NCBI GenBank assembly: GCA_937894495.1
Contig: CALCRR010000155.1
Span: forward strand, 1 to 49,686
Direction: 5' to 3'
Origin: an uncultured Ruminococcus sp.
Lineage (GTDB): Bacteria; Bacillota; Clostridia; Oscillospirales; Ruminococcaceae
DNA length: 49,686 nt
The notes beneath the pieces are model-generated. The model was not told the origin of the DNA. It did not search any database and saw nothing but the letters and a program-made list of their open reading frames with translations. The position numbers and the translations under genes were made by a program. Position 1 is the stretch's first letter. Every line of letters starts with the position of its first letter. This document shows positions 1-8,641 of the stretch, piece by piece.

Positions 1-52
1 ACCTTTTTTCATAACCCTATTGGTGCCTTTCGCAGAAAGGCGGATTATAAAA

Positions 53-310
53 ATGAAAATGGACGATACAGCAAAGGGAGGTATAGCCATAAGCCTGTGG
101 GCGGTGGCTGAGATGATAGGAATGTGCATAGCTTCAAAGGATAAAGCCATCGGGCTGGTCATAATGGTATCGGCGGCGCTGCTGCTTTTCGTAACACTGT
201 ACTACTCGGCACGTGAGGAAAACAGAGAAAAGGGCATAAAGCAGCGGCTCGACAACTACATAGAGCACGCTAACGATGAGATCGAAAGGAGCAGGCATTA
301 TGAGTGCTGA
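53..310 (+). CDS. Small two-helix membrane protein, unknown function
   Basis: The predicted protein is 85 aa. It has two hydrophobic segments, at about residues 9-27 and 33-53, followed by a charged tail of about 30 residues rich in Glu, Arg and Lys. That pattern fits a small membrane protein with a cytoplasmic tail. A reading frame opens upstream at a TTG at 20, but the ATG at 53 is preferred because AGAAAGGCGG lies just before it. The last bases overlap the next gene, so the two are probably cotranscribed with the run of small genes that follows. I do not recognise a family; a phage or ICE accessory protein is the best contextual guess. Confidence 0.55.
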   Translation: MKMDDTAKGGIAISLWAVAEMIGMCIASKDKAIGLVIMVSAALLLFVTLYYSAREENREKGIKQRLDNYIEHANDEIERSRHYEC

Positions 311-467
311 AGCTGTGCTGTTTATAGTGGTGCTGCTGGGGCTGGCAGTGTTCACGGCGATAATTACAACTGCTGTAATGAAGGCAGATAAATATGAGTT
401 TAAAGAAAGAAGGAATGAAAACTATGGAGATAAAAAAGCAGATAAAACCGATGAAGGTAGACCATGA
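300..467 (+). CDS. Small single-pass membrane protein
   Basis: This is a 55-aa protein with one hydrophobic helix at about residues 3-22 and a strongly charged C-terminal tail. The start at 300 has a GAAAGGA ribosome site 9 bases upstream and overlaps the previous gene by 11 bases, so translation may be coupled. It overlaps the following gene by about 40 bases, typical of a compact phage-like cluster. No family was recognised. Confidence 0.5.
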   Translation: MSAEAVLFIVVLLGLAVFTAIITTAVMKADKYEFKERRNENYGDKKADKTDEGRP

Positions 468-735
468 CCCAACGACCTCAAAAGCTGTAAAGGGAATGGC
501 TTTGCGCAAAGACAGTGGAGAGATAGTCAAGGAATGCACGGAGGAGATAATGAGCAACATGAAGCTTAATGCATTGGACCTTCCCTTTTATACAGCAGCG
601 CTGAGGATCATTGCTTGCTCTGTTGAAACGATGTTTGATGATAGCGACAAGGAGATGTATGACAACCTGATGAAACGCATAAAACTGACAACTGTACAGC
701 TGCCTATGATGGTAAAGGGAAAGGACGATAACTGA
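424..735 (+). CDS. Hypothetical protein, phage/ICE-like small gene
   Basis: The predicted product is a soluble, mostly helical protein of 103 aa with a basic N-terminus and no membrane segment. Three in-frame ATGs exist at 394, 415 and 424. The last is chosen because AAGAAGGA at 407-414 gives a normal spacing to it, although the earlier starts cannot be excluded. The gene begins inside the end of the previous small membrane-protein gene and is followed directly by the next one. No family was recognised. Confidence 0.5.
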   Translation: MEIKKQIKPMKVDHDPTTSKAVKGMALRKDSGEIVKECTEEIMSNMKLNALDLPFYTAALRIIACSVETMFDDSDKEMYDNLMKRIKLTTVQLPMMVKGKDDN

Positions 736-736
736 C

Positions 737-976
737 ATGGCAATTTGCAGAAGAACGATGAAGAAAAGCCCGGCAGGCTTTGTTGAGCTAGAGGTCTTAT
801 GGGGAGAAAAACTCCCAAAGCTAAAGCTTTATTATGTAAAATACAAAGACAACAGGCTGCCGCCGCTGAAGGACTATGATAAAGCCGTACAGCTTTATGA
901 GCTGATCGCCGAGTCATCGGAAGTTCATGATGCAGGGAATTTTAACTATAAAGGAGATACCAATGCTGATGAATGA
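737..976 (+). CDS. Hypothetical protein, small
   Basis: This is a 79-aa protein without signal peptide or membrane segment, with several aromatic and Lys/Leu-rich stretches in its first half. The ATG follows the previous stop by one base, and AAAGGGAAAGGA lies about 12 bases upstream, a slightly long spacing. Its 3' end overlaps the start of the next gene by 14 bases. I cannot assign a function; its support is position and packing within the cluster. Confidence 0.45.
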   Translation: MAICRRTMKKSPAGFVELEVLWGEKLPKLKLYYVKYKDNRLPPLKDYDKAVQLYELIAESSEVHDAGNFNYKGDTNADE

Positions 977-1196
977 GGAGCAGAAAGATAAATACGACTT
1001 CTGCCAGAAGGAGCTCAGCGCTCTGCTTAAAAGGGCTCTGGGTGAAAGGATAAAGGCAGAATATTTCGTGCGTGAGGACGGAGAAGAACGGGTCGAGCTC
1101 ACAAGACCCGACGGCACGGTAATAAGAAGTGTGAACGTCAGCGCCGACAGCCTGACCGCACTGGCGAGAGATGTGCTGTATTTTGCAGGAAGGTGA
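963..1196 (+). CDS. Hypothetical protein, small
   Basis: The predicted protein is 77 aa, charged and probably alpha/beta, with no membrane segment. The start at 963 is preferred over an ATG at 927 because AAGGAG lies at 951-956 with ideal spacing. The sequence has alternating strands rich in Glu, Arg and Val in its middle and a helical C-terminus. It belongs to the same packed transcription unit as its neighbours. No recognised domain. Confidence 0.5.
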   Translation: MLMNEEQKDKYDFCQKELSALLKRALGERIKAEYFVREDGEERVELTRPDGTVIRSVNVSADSLTALARDVLYFAGR

Positions 1197-1202
1197 ATAA
1201 AT

Positions 1203-1637
1203 ATGGAACTTACAAAGAAAATGATAATAAAAGCAGCTATACGCCACACATCGGGGGAAAAGACCTGTGAGGGCTGCCCGTTTATAAGTTGTGATAAAAT
1301 CGGCAGTACAAAGCAATGCCTCGATATATTCGCAGATTTCATAGCAAAGGACGGAAATATAAAAGAAAATGAGCCTGCACCGATGGGGGTCGATACAAGC
1401 TCTGAAAAAATATCAGTTGATAATTTGGAGACAGCGGACACCACCGCTGTTTCTATGTCAAAGTATAACACAAAATTAAAGAAATGTCAAGAGCTTCTTG
1501 AAGCTTCTGTAAAGGACACGCTGGAGATATATAACGTAATGACTGAGCCTGAGCAGAGAGCTTTTGATATGGGCACAGCTTTCAGAAGTCTGCTCTCGGG
1601 GCTTAATGAGTTGGAGGAGATGATACTAAATGACTAA
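1203..1637 (+). CDS. Hypothetical protein with N-terminal Cys cluster
   Basis: The product is 144 aa. Cysteines are concentrated near the N-terminus (ECGCP-like spacing at about residues 22-30, then one near 39), which could bind a metal. The C-terminal half is helical and acidic. The ribosome site GGAAGGTGA precedes the ATG. The gene overlaps the next by 8 bases. The Cys cluster recalls two other Cys-rich proteins downstream, suggesting several small metal-binding proteins in this module. Function unknown. Confidence 0.55.
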   Translation: MELTKKMIIKAAIRHTSGEKTCEGCPFISCDKIGSTKQCLDIFADFIAKDGNIKENEPAPMGVDTSSEKISVDNLETADTTAVSMSKYNTKLKKCQELLEASVKDTLEIYNVMTEPEQRAFDMGTAFRSLLSGLNELEEMILND

Positions 1638-1977
1638 CAGGGACAAGCTCAGGATAAGGGCATATGCTTCACAGAATTATTATGTTGATGAGATAGCTGA
1701 CAAGGTGGGGCTTGAAGATAAGGCAGTTGCTGATTACATGAAAGATCTTGGGTATCGTGTAAGGTACAGGGATAAGAGCTATTATGAAGCAAGAAGAGCA
1801 AGTGAGTTCACAGCACCACAGCGCCACGGACGGATAACAGCTGCGGACAGAGCAAGGATATGGCAGCTTCATGACTGGGGCTTTGCCGAGGAGGATATTG
1901 CCAGAATGACAGGGCGGCAGGTAAGGACGGTATTCAGAGTATTGGCAAGGGAGGCTAACAGAAATGCAAGAAGATAA
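1630..1977 (+). CDS. Probable DNA-binding protein with two HTH-like segments
   Basis: This is a 115-aa basic protein. Residues 1-40 look like a helix-turn-helix (helix, VDEIADKVGLEDKAV, then a second helix). Residues 62-105 form a second one (RARIWQLHDWGFAEEDIARM, then TGRQVRTVFRVL). This resembles the recognition domains of phage small regulators or resolvase-type HTHs. The start has GGAGGAGATG a few bases upstream and overlaps the preceding gene by 8 bases. A role as regulator or terminase-like DNA binder is inferred, not shown. Confidence 0.6.
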   Translation: MTNRDKLRIRAYASQNYYVDEIADKVGLEDKAVADYMKDLGYRVRYRDKSYYEARRASEFTAPQRHGRITAADRARIWQLHDWGFAEEDIARMTGRQVRTVFRVLAREANRNARR

Positions 1978-2140
1978 TTTTATTTGTGCAAGGCATCTTT
2001 TCTGTCAGGAATGGGAGTGCGAGGGCAGATGCTTAGCTTACGGTGACTGCTTCTGGTGCGAGAACAAGAAGAACGAGGAGAAGTGCGGCAAGTGCAAACA
2101 TTATGAGGAGGGAAAGAATTATGAACCCCAGCCGATTTGA
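1964..2140 (+). CDS. 58-aa Cys-rich protein, putative zinc-binding
   Basis: The gene starts at an ATG behind GGGAGG, overlaps the previous gene by 14 bases and runs to a TGA at 2138-2140. The product has eight-odd cysteines and two histidines, in an ICARHLFC start, a CEGRC piece, DCFWC and finally a CGKCKH motif. Such paired CxxC spacing suggests one or two zinc sites. The next gene starts inside its 3' end. It fits the same module as the 160-aa Cys-rich protein. No function can be assigned. Confidence 0.6.
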   Translation: MQEDNFICARHLFCQEWECEGRCLAYGDCFWCENKKNEEKCGKCKHYEEGKNYEPQPI

Positions 2141-2450
2141 AAATGCGAATTTTCCCACAGCTTGCAGGAGAGAAAACATAAGAGCTTATGCCGCACGCTG
2201 TATTAAAGAGTGTGGGATAAGCAGTAATTATGAGATCAGGTACGGCTATTCTATCTGTGTGGGAGAGTATGCCGAGATAACTGTGAGAATGTACGGCAGG
2301 ATATTCACAAGGGTCATGAGCGGCTTTGAGCCCACCGTGTTTGAAGCTGATATAGCGACAGCGGTCAGGGAGATAGCCCTTGAGATCGACAAGCTTTTTA
2401 ACCTTGGAGGTGTAACAGATGAATTCACAGCAGGCACAGGCGGCAGCTAA
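2121..2450 (+). CDS. Hypothetical protein
   Basis: The predicted protein is 109 aa, soluble, with a beta-rich middle and a helical C-terminus. The start at 2121 has GAGGAGGGAAAG directly upstream; a longer reading frame opening at 2043 lacks a ribosome site and would lie inside the previous gene. It overlaps the next gene by 32 bases. No family recognised. Confidence 0.55.
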   Translation: MNPSRFENANFPTACRRENIRAYAARCIKECGISSNYEIRYGYSICVGEYAEITVRMYGRIFTRVMSGFEPTVFEADIATAVREIALEIDKLFNLGGVTDEFTAGTGGS

Positions 2451-2901
2451 AGCCAAACTCCCTGTAATGAGGACGGACAAGGCAGAGTACAGGGGCACTG
2501 TGTTCAAGTGCATTAACGAGGTCACATTTGTATACAGGCAGAACGGTCAGATAAGGACCAGAGTCTGCATAGAGTATCTCCAGAATGCAAAATGGGAAGA
2601 GAATGTTCCTCTTGAATATATAGCAGTCATAGACAACTGTGAGAAATGCCCTAACAGTAAGGTAAAAAGCAAGGACAAGTGCGAAAGGTGCAGCCTGTTT
2701 TCAAAAGCAGCTTTTACGGACTGCTTTGCCTGTGAGGAAAGAGAGACCTGTCCCGAGTTTAAGAACGAGTGCAAGGGATATAACGGCGGCAGGCTTTGTG
2801 TGAAGTACGGGCAATGTACGAACTGTGAGAACCTTGGCGAGGACATATGCTGTGATGACTGTATACACGCAAAGAATAAAGGAAAGGCGGCAGGGGCATG
2901 A
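2419..2901 (+). CDS. 160-aa protein with C-terminal Cys-rich zinc-ribbon-like array
   Basis: Residues 1-70 form a small basic/beta domain. Residues 75-155 carry many cysteines in repeated CxxC or CxxxxC pairs (CEKCPNS, CERCS, CFACEE, CTNC, CCDDC). This reads as a tandem array of metal-binding knuckles. GGAGGTG precedes the ATG at good spacing. It lies between small phage-like genes and overlaps the next by 4 bases. Such proteins often act on nucleic acids, but no specific role is visible. Confidence 0.6.
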   Translation: MNSQQAQAAAKAKLPVMRTDKAEYRGTVFKCINEVTFVYRQNGQIRTRVCIEYLQNAKWEENVPLEYIAVIDNCEKCPNSKVKSKDKCERCSLFSKAAFTDCFACEERETCPEFKNECKGYNGGRLCVKYGQCTNCENLGEDICCDDCIHAKNKGKAAGA

Positions 2902-3551
2902 CAAACAGGAAGATAAAGAGGGCGAAAAAGGACCTTAACAGGTACTGCTTTGAGAATGAAACGGCATACATAATACTCAAATACTATTACAGGGTAATTG
3001 CAGCTATGTTTCTGGGGCTGGGTGAGCTTTACCCTAATATTTTTTACAAAAAGAAACTGACAGAGCTTTATTATGCACTGGGCGAGGGCTGCAAGGAGAT
3101 GGACGAATACACCGATGACGGTGTGCTGGACTATAAGCTGGAGCAATATCGGAAGATATATCACACAGATACTGCCGCCTGCAAAAGGATAATACAAAAG
3201 CAGGCGATAGAATTGCTGCATGAAAACACATACATACTCACTGATAATGCAGACATACTTACATATAACCTTGAATATGCCTTTATAAGCCTGTGCAGCT
3301 CATTCGGCTTTGGTGAGAAAAGGCTGAGCAGGCTTTGCAGATATCTTGAAGAAAAAGAGTTTATTGACCCTGTACAGCAGGTATGGGATAAATTCGGGCT
3401 AGATCTGCACATAAAGCGAGAGAATGCAGACTTCAACAAATTTTTGCCCAAAAAGAAGCGCAAAGCCACATACTATGAGGGCTTGCAGGCACAGCGGAGC
3501 ATGGCGGCGCTAAAGGCTTATCAGGAGGAGGTAATGAGGGGCGATGTCTGA
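2898..3551 (+). CDS. Hypothetical protein
   Basis: The product is 217 aa, with a basic N-terminus, a helical, aromatic-rich middle and a Lys/Arg-rich stretch (KKKRK) near residue 190. No signal peptide or clear domain is visible. It starts inside the last codon of the previous gene (ATGA overlap) and overlaps the downstream helicase gene by 8 bases, so the three are one transcription unit. Its place directly before a helicase-methyltransferase is typical of phage replication/modification blocks. Confidence 0.55.
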   Translation: MTNRKIKRAKKDLNRYCFENETAYIILKYYYRVIAAMFLGLGELYPNIFYKKKLTELYYALGEGCKEMDEYTDDGVLDYKLEQYRKIYHTDTAACKRIIQKQAIELLHENTYILTDNADILTYNLEYAFISLCSSFGFGEKRLSRLCRYLEEKEFIDPVQQVWDKFGLDLHIKRENADFNKFLPKKKRKATYYEGLQAQRSMAALKAYQEEVMRGDV

Positions 3552-5268
3552 CTACATGGAGTTTTTGAAAACTAAAATGGCTATAGCCGGGGACAGCGGA
3601 TTTGAGATAGACCCGAATGAGCTCAACAATGCTATGATGCCCCATCAGAGGGACATAGTTGCATGGGCGCTCAGGGGCGGCAGACGTGCAATATTTGCTA
3701 AATTCGGTCTTGGCAAGACCATAATGGAGCTTGAATTCTGCCACCAGGTAATAAAAAAGCTGGGAGGACAAGCCCTTATCATAATGCCGCTTGGAGTGAA
3801 GCAGGAGTTTACCCATGATGCGGTGGAGATACTGGGCTATGATAGACCTGTGTATGTAAAGACCATGGCAGAGGTATTTGAGAACAATGATAAGGGGATC
3901 CTTATCACAAACTATGAGAGGGTACGTGACGGAGATATTGATGTAAGCTATTTTAAAGCTACCTCTCTTGATGAAGCAGCAGTGCTCAGGAGCTTTGGGA
4001 GCAAGACATATCAGGAATTTTTAAAGAAGTTCAGCGGTGTGCCGTATAAGATAGTTGCTACTGCGACCCCTGACCCGAACAAGTACAAAGAGCTGATACA
4101 TTATGCAGGATATCTTGAGATAATGGACACAGGTCAGGCGCTGACCAGATTTTTTCAGAGAGCCAGTACAAAGGCTAATAATCTGACCCTTTATCCTCAC
4201 AAGGAAGAAGAATTCTGGCTTTGGGTCTCATCATGGGCAGTGTTTGTATCAAAGCCCTCGGACGTTTGCAGCGAGTATTCCGATGATGGGTATGACCTGC
4301 CTCCGCTGAAGATAAACTATCACAGGCTCACAAAGGAAAAGAAAGAGCTGTCGATAGAGCGTGACGGACAGAGCAGGCTTTTTGACGATGCAGCTGCCAG
4401 CCTGCAGGACGAAGCGAGGATAAAGAACAGGAGCATAAAGGAACGAGTGGCAAAAGCAGCGGAGATAATAGCAGCTTCTCCCGGGGACAGCTTTATACTC
4501 TGGCATGACCTTGAAGAGGAAAGGCATGAGATAAAGCGGCAGATAAAAGACGTTGTGGACATTTACGGCTCAATGGATATCGACCTGAGAGAACAGAGAG
4601 TGATAGATTTTGCAGAGGGCAAGATAAAGCTGTTTGCCACAAAAAAGATACTCTCGGGCAGCGGCTGTAATTTTCAGAAGCATTGCCACAGGGCGATATT
4701 TGTGGGGATAGACTACAAATTCAACGACTTTATTCAGGCTGTACACCGAATATACCGATTTTTGCAGACAGAGGAAGTCGTTATCGACATAATACATATG
4801 GACGAAGAGGACGAGATACTGAAACAGCTGCTTGAAAAATGGAAACGCTTCGATCATCAGGCTGAAAAGATGTCGGACATCATACGTAAAAACGGGCTTT
4901 CAAGTGTAGACAGCATATCAGATAAGATGAAGCGTTCGATAGGAGTTGACAGAGTGGAGATACAAGGTAATCACTACAGGTACATAAATAATGACTGCAT
5001 ATTAGAGCTGGAAAAGATGGAGAAAAACAGCATTGATGAGATAGTGACATCAATTCCCTTTGGCAATCATTATGAGTACACCCCAAGCTACAATGATCTT
5101 GGACACAATGAAGATAATGGCAGGTTCTTTGAGCAGATGGACTATCTTACGCCTAATCTGTTAAGGGTACTAAAGCCCGGGAGAGTTGCCTGCATACACG
5201 TAAAGGACAGGATATTGTTCGGCAATGCCACAGGAGACGGTATATTGACCTCAATCCCTTCGATATAA
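3544..5268 (+). pseudogene. Phage-type SF2 helicase-DNA methyltransferase, C-terminally truncated
   Basis: The helicase part is intact. It has motif I FGLGKT (residues 54-59), a DEAA box (143-146), TATPDPN (173-179) and a QAVHRIYRF motif near 400. From about residue 500 it enters an N4/N6-type DNA methyltransferase (TSIPFGNHYEY as catalytic motif, then a KPGRVACIHVKD strand). The relatives I recall continue for some 300 residues with the rest of the methylase fold. Here the frame ends after GNATGDG with a few unrelated residues and a stop at 5268. The methylase is therefore probably inactive, while the helicase may still be made. It overlaps the previous gene by 8 bases. Confidence 0.75.
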
Positions 5269-5426
5269 TATGCGATGACGAGGACTTCGATGATGTTGTG
5301 AAGTGTCAGAGAAGCTATATCAGCCAAAGCACTCCCGATACTCCTTATTCAAAATATTTCAGAGAGTTCATGAAAGAAAACTATAAAAAGCAGAAGGAGG
5401 CAGAGAAAAATGAACACCCAATTTGA
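5241..5426 (+). pseudogene. C-terminal fragment of an unidentified gene
   Basis: Directly after the truncated methylase sequence a different frame is open for about 61 codons to a TGA at 5424-5426. It reads YIDLNPFDIICDDEDFDD and ends in a Lys/Glu-rich helical tail. It has no start of its own and looks like the 3' end of a gene whose 5' part was lost when the methylase was cut. It overlaps the ParB-like start by 17 bases, as a normal upstream neighbour would. Confidence 0.45.
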
Positions 5427-6333
5427 CCTTAACGCAATGCTGTCCGTCCAGAGTGCGGTACAGCAGATCCCCTGTGATCTGCTGCACCCCTACCACAACC
5501 ACAAGTTCGGGCTGTACACGGGAGAACGCCTTGAAGATATGGTCGAGAGTATCCGTGAAAACGGAGTGCTTTCCCCGATCATCGTACAGCCCGATGGTGA
5601 CGGCTATGAGATACTTATCGGTCACAACCGCTGGAACGCTTCTAAGCTCGCAGGGCTGCCGACCGTGCCTGCTATCGTCAAGACAGGACTTTCCGAGGAC
5701 GAAATGGAAATGTATGCCATTGAGTCAAATGTAATCCAAAGGTCATTCACCGACTTGAAGATCTCCGAACAGGCTGCCGTTATCGCTCTCCGTCACAGCG
5801 AGATGTTCTCACAGGGCAAGCGAAACGATATTATCAGGGAGCTTGAAATGCTTGAAAATCCCGACATGGTGACTTCAGACCCGGTGGGAATGAAGTCCGC
5901 CGACGTGAATGATAATATTGGAGAGCAGTACGGTCTTGGCAGAAGCTCCGTTGTCCGCCTTGTAAGGATAGACAAGCTGATACCCGAATTAAAGGCTCTT
6001 ATTGATGACGGCAGTCTTGCAATAAGAAGCGGTGTTGAGCTGTCGTTCCTTTCGGAAGAAACTCAGGAGACCGTCGCCGAGCAAGCCGAGGACTTCAAGA
6101 TAGACATGAAAAAGGCAAAGGCTCTCCGTGAAGCCGCCGACATCGAGGGCGATATTGATACCGCCGCTATCGTCCGCATCATCACAGACACGGAAAATGT
6201 AAAGCCGAAGCCCCGAAATGTGAAGATCAGTGACGAGGTTTACGGCAGATACTTCACCGCCGGTATGAAGAAGAAAGAGGTCACGGAGACTATTGAAAAG
6301 GCGCTTGAATTCTATTTCAAGAACATGACATAA
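5410..6333 (+). CDS. ParB/Spo0J-family DNA-binding protein
   Basis: This 307-aa protein has the ParB N-terminal domain. The stretch ERLEDMVESIRENG at 39-52 leads into PIIVQ, and the signature GHNRW at 71-75 is the CTP-binding box of the family. A helix-turn-helix (IGEQYGLGRSSVVRLVRI) lies at about 172-190. AAGGAGG precedes the ATG. No ParA is adjacent, so it is probably an element-borne ParB-like protein that binds DNA in partition, transfer or regulation rather than a chromosomal Spo0J. Codon use here is more C-rich than in the genes before 5240. The helicase downstream is 13 bases away and likely cotranscribed. Confidence 0.8.
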   Translation: MNTQFDLNAMLSVQSAVQQIPCDLLHPYHNHKFGLYTGERLEDMVESIRENGVLSPIIVQPDGDGYEILIGHNRWNASKLAGLPTVPAIVKTGLSEDEMEMYAIESNVIQRSFTDLKISEQAAVIALRHSEMFSQGKRNDIIRELEMLENPDMVTSDPVGMKSADVNDNIGEQYGLGRSSVVRLVRIDKLIPELKALIDDGSLAIRSGVELSFLSEETQETVAEQAEDFKIDMKKAKALREAADIEGDIDTAAIVRIITDTENVKPKPRNVKISDEVYGRYFTAGMKKKEVTETIEKALEFYFKNMT

Positions 6334-6346
6334 GCAAGGAGCAAGA

Positions 6347-7906
6347 ATGGAGACAATTACCCTCAGAGATTACCAGCAGGAGTGCGTGAATATCATCAAC
6401 AATACCGAAAGCGGCTCTTATCTTGTCGCTGTTGCCACGGGCTTGGGAAAGACCGTTATCTTTTCTCACATCAAGCGGAGAGGACGTTTGCTTATCCTCT
6501 CCCACCGTGAGGAGCTTGTGTGGCAGCCACGCAAGTATTTTAACTGTACCTTTGGTGTTGAGCAAGCCGACAACCACAGCAACGGTGAGGAAGTCGTGTC
6601 GGCAAGTGTGCAGAGCCTTGTCAGACGGCTGGACAGCTTTTCGCCCGATGATTTCGATATTATTATCACGGACGAAGCACACCACGCTGTTGCCGACACC
6701 TACCGCCGTATTTATGACTATTTCAAGCCACGGCTTCACATCGGCTTTACGGCTACTCCGAACCGAGCCGACAATGTAAAGCTGGGCGAGATATACAGCA
6801 AGATCATATACGAACGCAACCTCAAATGGGGCATCGACCACAAGTATCTCACCGATGTGAAGTGCTTTACCGTGGACATTGGATTTGACCTTTCGGAAGT
6901 CCACAAGCAGTGCGACGATCTCAATCTTGCGGAGCTTTCAAGTGCGGTAGACAATCCTCTGCAAAATCAGAAAGTTGCCGCCGCTTACTATGAAAAGGCT
7001 GTCGGTCAGACGCTTATCTTTGCAACAACGGTACAGCACGCTTATCATATCGCAGAGCTTATCAAGGGTGCTGTTGTGGTGACGGCAGAAACGCAAAATC
7101 GTGCGGAGATCATCGAGCGTTTCACAAACCGTGAGATACCCTGTCTTGTAAACTGCATGGTCTTTACTGAGGGTACGGATATGCCCCTGATCGAAACGGT
7201 CATCATTGCCAGACCGACACGCAATGCAAGCTTATACACCCAAATGGTTGGCAGAGGTCTGAGGACGCACAAAGGCAAGGACGCTCTCAATCTGATAGAT
7301 TGTGTGGGCATCACAGGCAAGCTGGATATATGCCAGGCTCCCGACCTTTTCGGAATAGGTGAGATACCGAAAGACATACCGCCCGAGGAGCTTCAGGGCA
7401 AGCTCCTAACAGAGATCGAGGAAATGGTCACAGAGGAGCTGAACAAGCCCGCACCGCCGCCCGACTGGAAAATCAATGTTCAGCGTGTCAAGCTGTTTGC
7501 CGAGAACGGAAACTATGACACCCACAATGTCAACTACATCATTCTTTCAAACGGCGATATGACCTGCTCCATCGGTGAGGGGCGCATCTTCCGAGTGACC
7601 GCCGAGGACATTACTGGTAACAGCTATGCTTATCTGAAACACGATGATATTATCGTGAGGACTATTCCAACAGCGCCTATGCAGGAGATACTTGACGAGG
7701 TGCATCATATTTTAGTGTGCGACTATCAGAAAGCGATATACCTGTGGGACATTCCCCACGTTATGCGCTGGGCGAATGTGCCTGCATCGGACAAGCAGAA
7801 AGCGCTGATACAGCGCCTTGCCCGAAAGAAGAAGCGAAAAGACATTCAGGTCAGTGACCTGAGCAAATATGAAGCATCTGTCCTGATCGGTCAGATGACA
7901 GGTTAA
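6347..7906 (+). CDS. SF2 DEAH-box helicase
   Basis: The protein is 519 aa. It shows Q-motif-like RDYQQE at 8-12, Walker A TGLGKT at 31-36, DEAH at 109-112, FTATP at 134-138 and motif VI QMVGRGLR at 299-306. These place it with the UvrB/RecG/type III-restriction-like SF2 helicases. A C-terminal region of about 190 residues is unassigned and may bind the partner or nucleic acid. It probably moves on DNA or RNA using ATP in the cytoplasm. It sits between a ParB-like gene and a surface-protein gene, so an ICE maintenance or transfer role is a fair guess. Confidence 0.8.
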   Translation: METITLRDYQQECVNIINNTESGSYLVAVATGLGKTVIFSHIKRRGRLLILSHREELVWQPRKYFNCTFGVEQADNHSNGEEVVSASVQSLVRRLDSFSPDDFDIIITDEAHHAVADTYRRIYDYFKPRLHIGFTATPNRADNVKLGEIYSKIIYERNLKWGIDHKYLTDVKCFTVDIGFDLSEVHKQCDDLNLAELSSAVDNPLQNQKVAAAYYEKAVGQTLIFATTVQHAYHIAELIKGAVVVTAETQNRAEIIERFTNREIPCLVNCMVFTEGTDMPLIETVIIARPTRNASLYTQMVGRGLRTHKGKDALNLIDCVGITGKLDICQAPDLFGIGEIPKDIPPEELQGKLLTEIEEMVTEELNKPAPPPDWKINVQRVKLFAENGNYDTHNVNYIILSNGDMTCSIGEGRIFRVTAEDITGNSYAYLKHDDIIVRTIPTAPMQEILDEVHHILVCDYQKAIYLWDIPHVMRWANVPASDKQKALIQRLARKKKRKDIQVSDLSKYEASVLIGQMTG

Positions 7907-7921
7907 AGGAGAATTATAACG

Positions 7922-8632
7922 ATGAAGAAGTTTATTATAACGTTATCCGCACTTATCATAACGGCACTCCCGTTTTCTGTTACGGCTTATGCCGCCGAAA
8001 ACCTTGACCGTGACTACATTGAAGCCGAGATTTGGGACGATATGTGGAACGGCAAGGGTGATAACGGCATCGACTTTCCCGAGGCATCGTACAAGCACCA
8101 CCTGCTTGACAAGTGGCTTGATGAAAACTACGGCTCGGACGAATACGACTGGTCCGAGCTTGGAGAGCTGAAATACGAATACAAGGACTACTACCGCAGT
8201 TACATCGAGGACTTTGACTTCAACGATGATGACAACGGCAACTGGACCATTGAAACACCCGAACACAGCTATTCTTTCACCTATTGGCAGGACAATTGGA
8301 TCATGACAGATGAAAACGGCAACACCGTTGACAGCTTTCCGCCGTTCAGCACCTTAGAGGACGATGATAAAGCGGAGACCGCCGGAGGTCACACCATTGA
8401 CGATAAGGGCAACGGCTCACCGAGAGTTGTAGGCAAGGTCACAAACGGAACGGAAACGGCTTCTGAGGGGCTTTCAAGCGGAGAGGGTAACGATACCGCC
8501 GACACCGCTTCAAACGGCTCTGAGAGCAACACAGGAGCTTCTGAGAGTAATCCTCTGCCGATCATCGCAGGAGTTGTTGCAGTAGTGGGAGTCGGTGCTG
8601 CCGGCTTCTATATAATGAAAAAGAAGAAGTGA
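7922..8632 (+). CDS. Secreted, membrane-anchored acidic surface protein
   Basis: The 236-aa protein begins with a signal peptide (MKKF, hydrophobic core, cleavage near AYA-AEN at about residue 24). The mature part is very acidic and rich in Asp, Tyr and Trp to about residue 145. A Ser/Thr/Gly/Asn/Glu linker runs to about 208, then a hydrophobic helix ends in KKKK. No LPXTG motif is seen, so anchoring is by the C-terminal transmembrane helix. AGGAGAA lies before the ATG. It follows the helicase by 15 bases. ICEs often carry such surface proteins. Function unknown. Confidence 0.7.
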   Translation: MKKFIITLSALIITALPFSVTAYAAENLDRDYIEAEIWDDMWNGKGDNGIDFPEASYKHHLLDKWLDENYGSDEYDWSELGELKYEYKDYYRSYIEDFDFNDDDNGNWTIETPEHSYSFTYWQDNWIMTDENGNTVDSFPPFSTLEDDDKAETAGGHTIDDKGNGSPRVVGKVTNGTETASEGLSSGEGNDTADTASNGSESNTGASESNPLPIIAGVVAVVGVGAAGFYIMKKKK

Positions 8633-8641
8633 GGGATAGCT

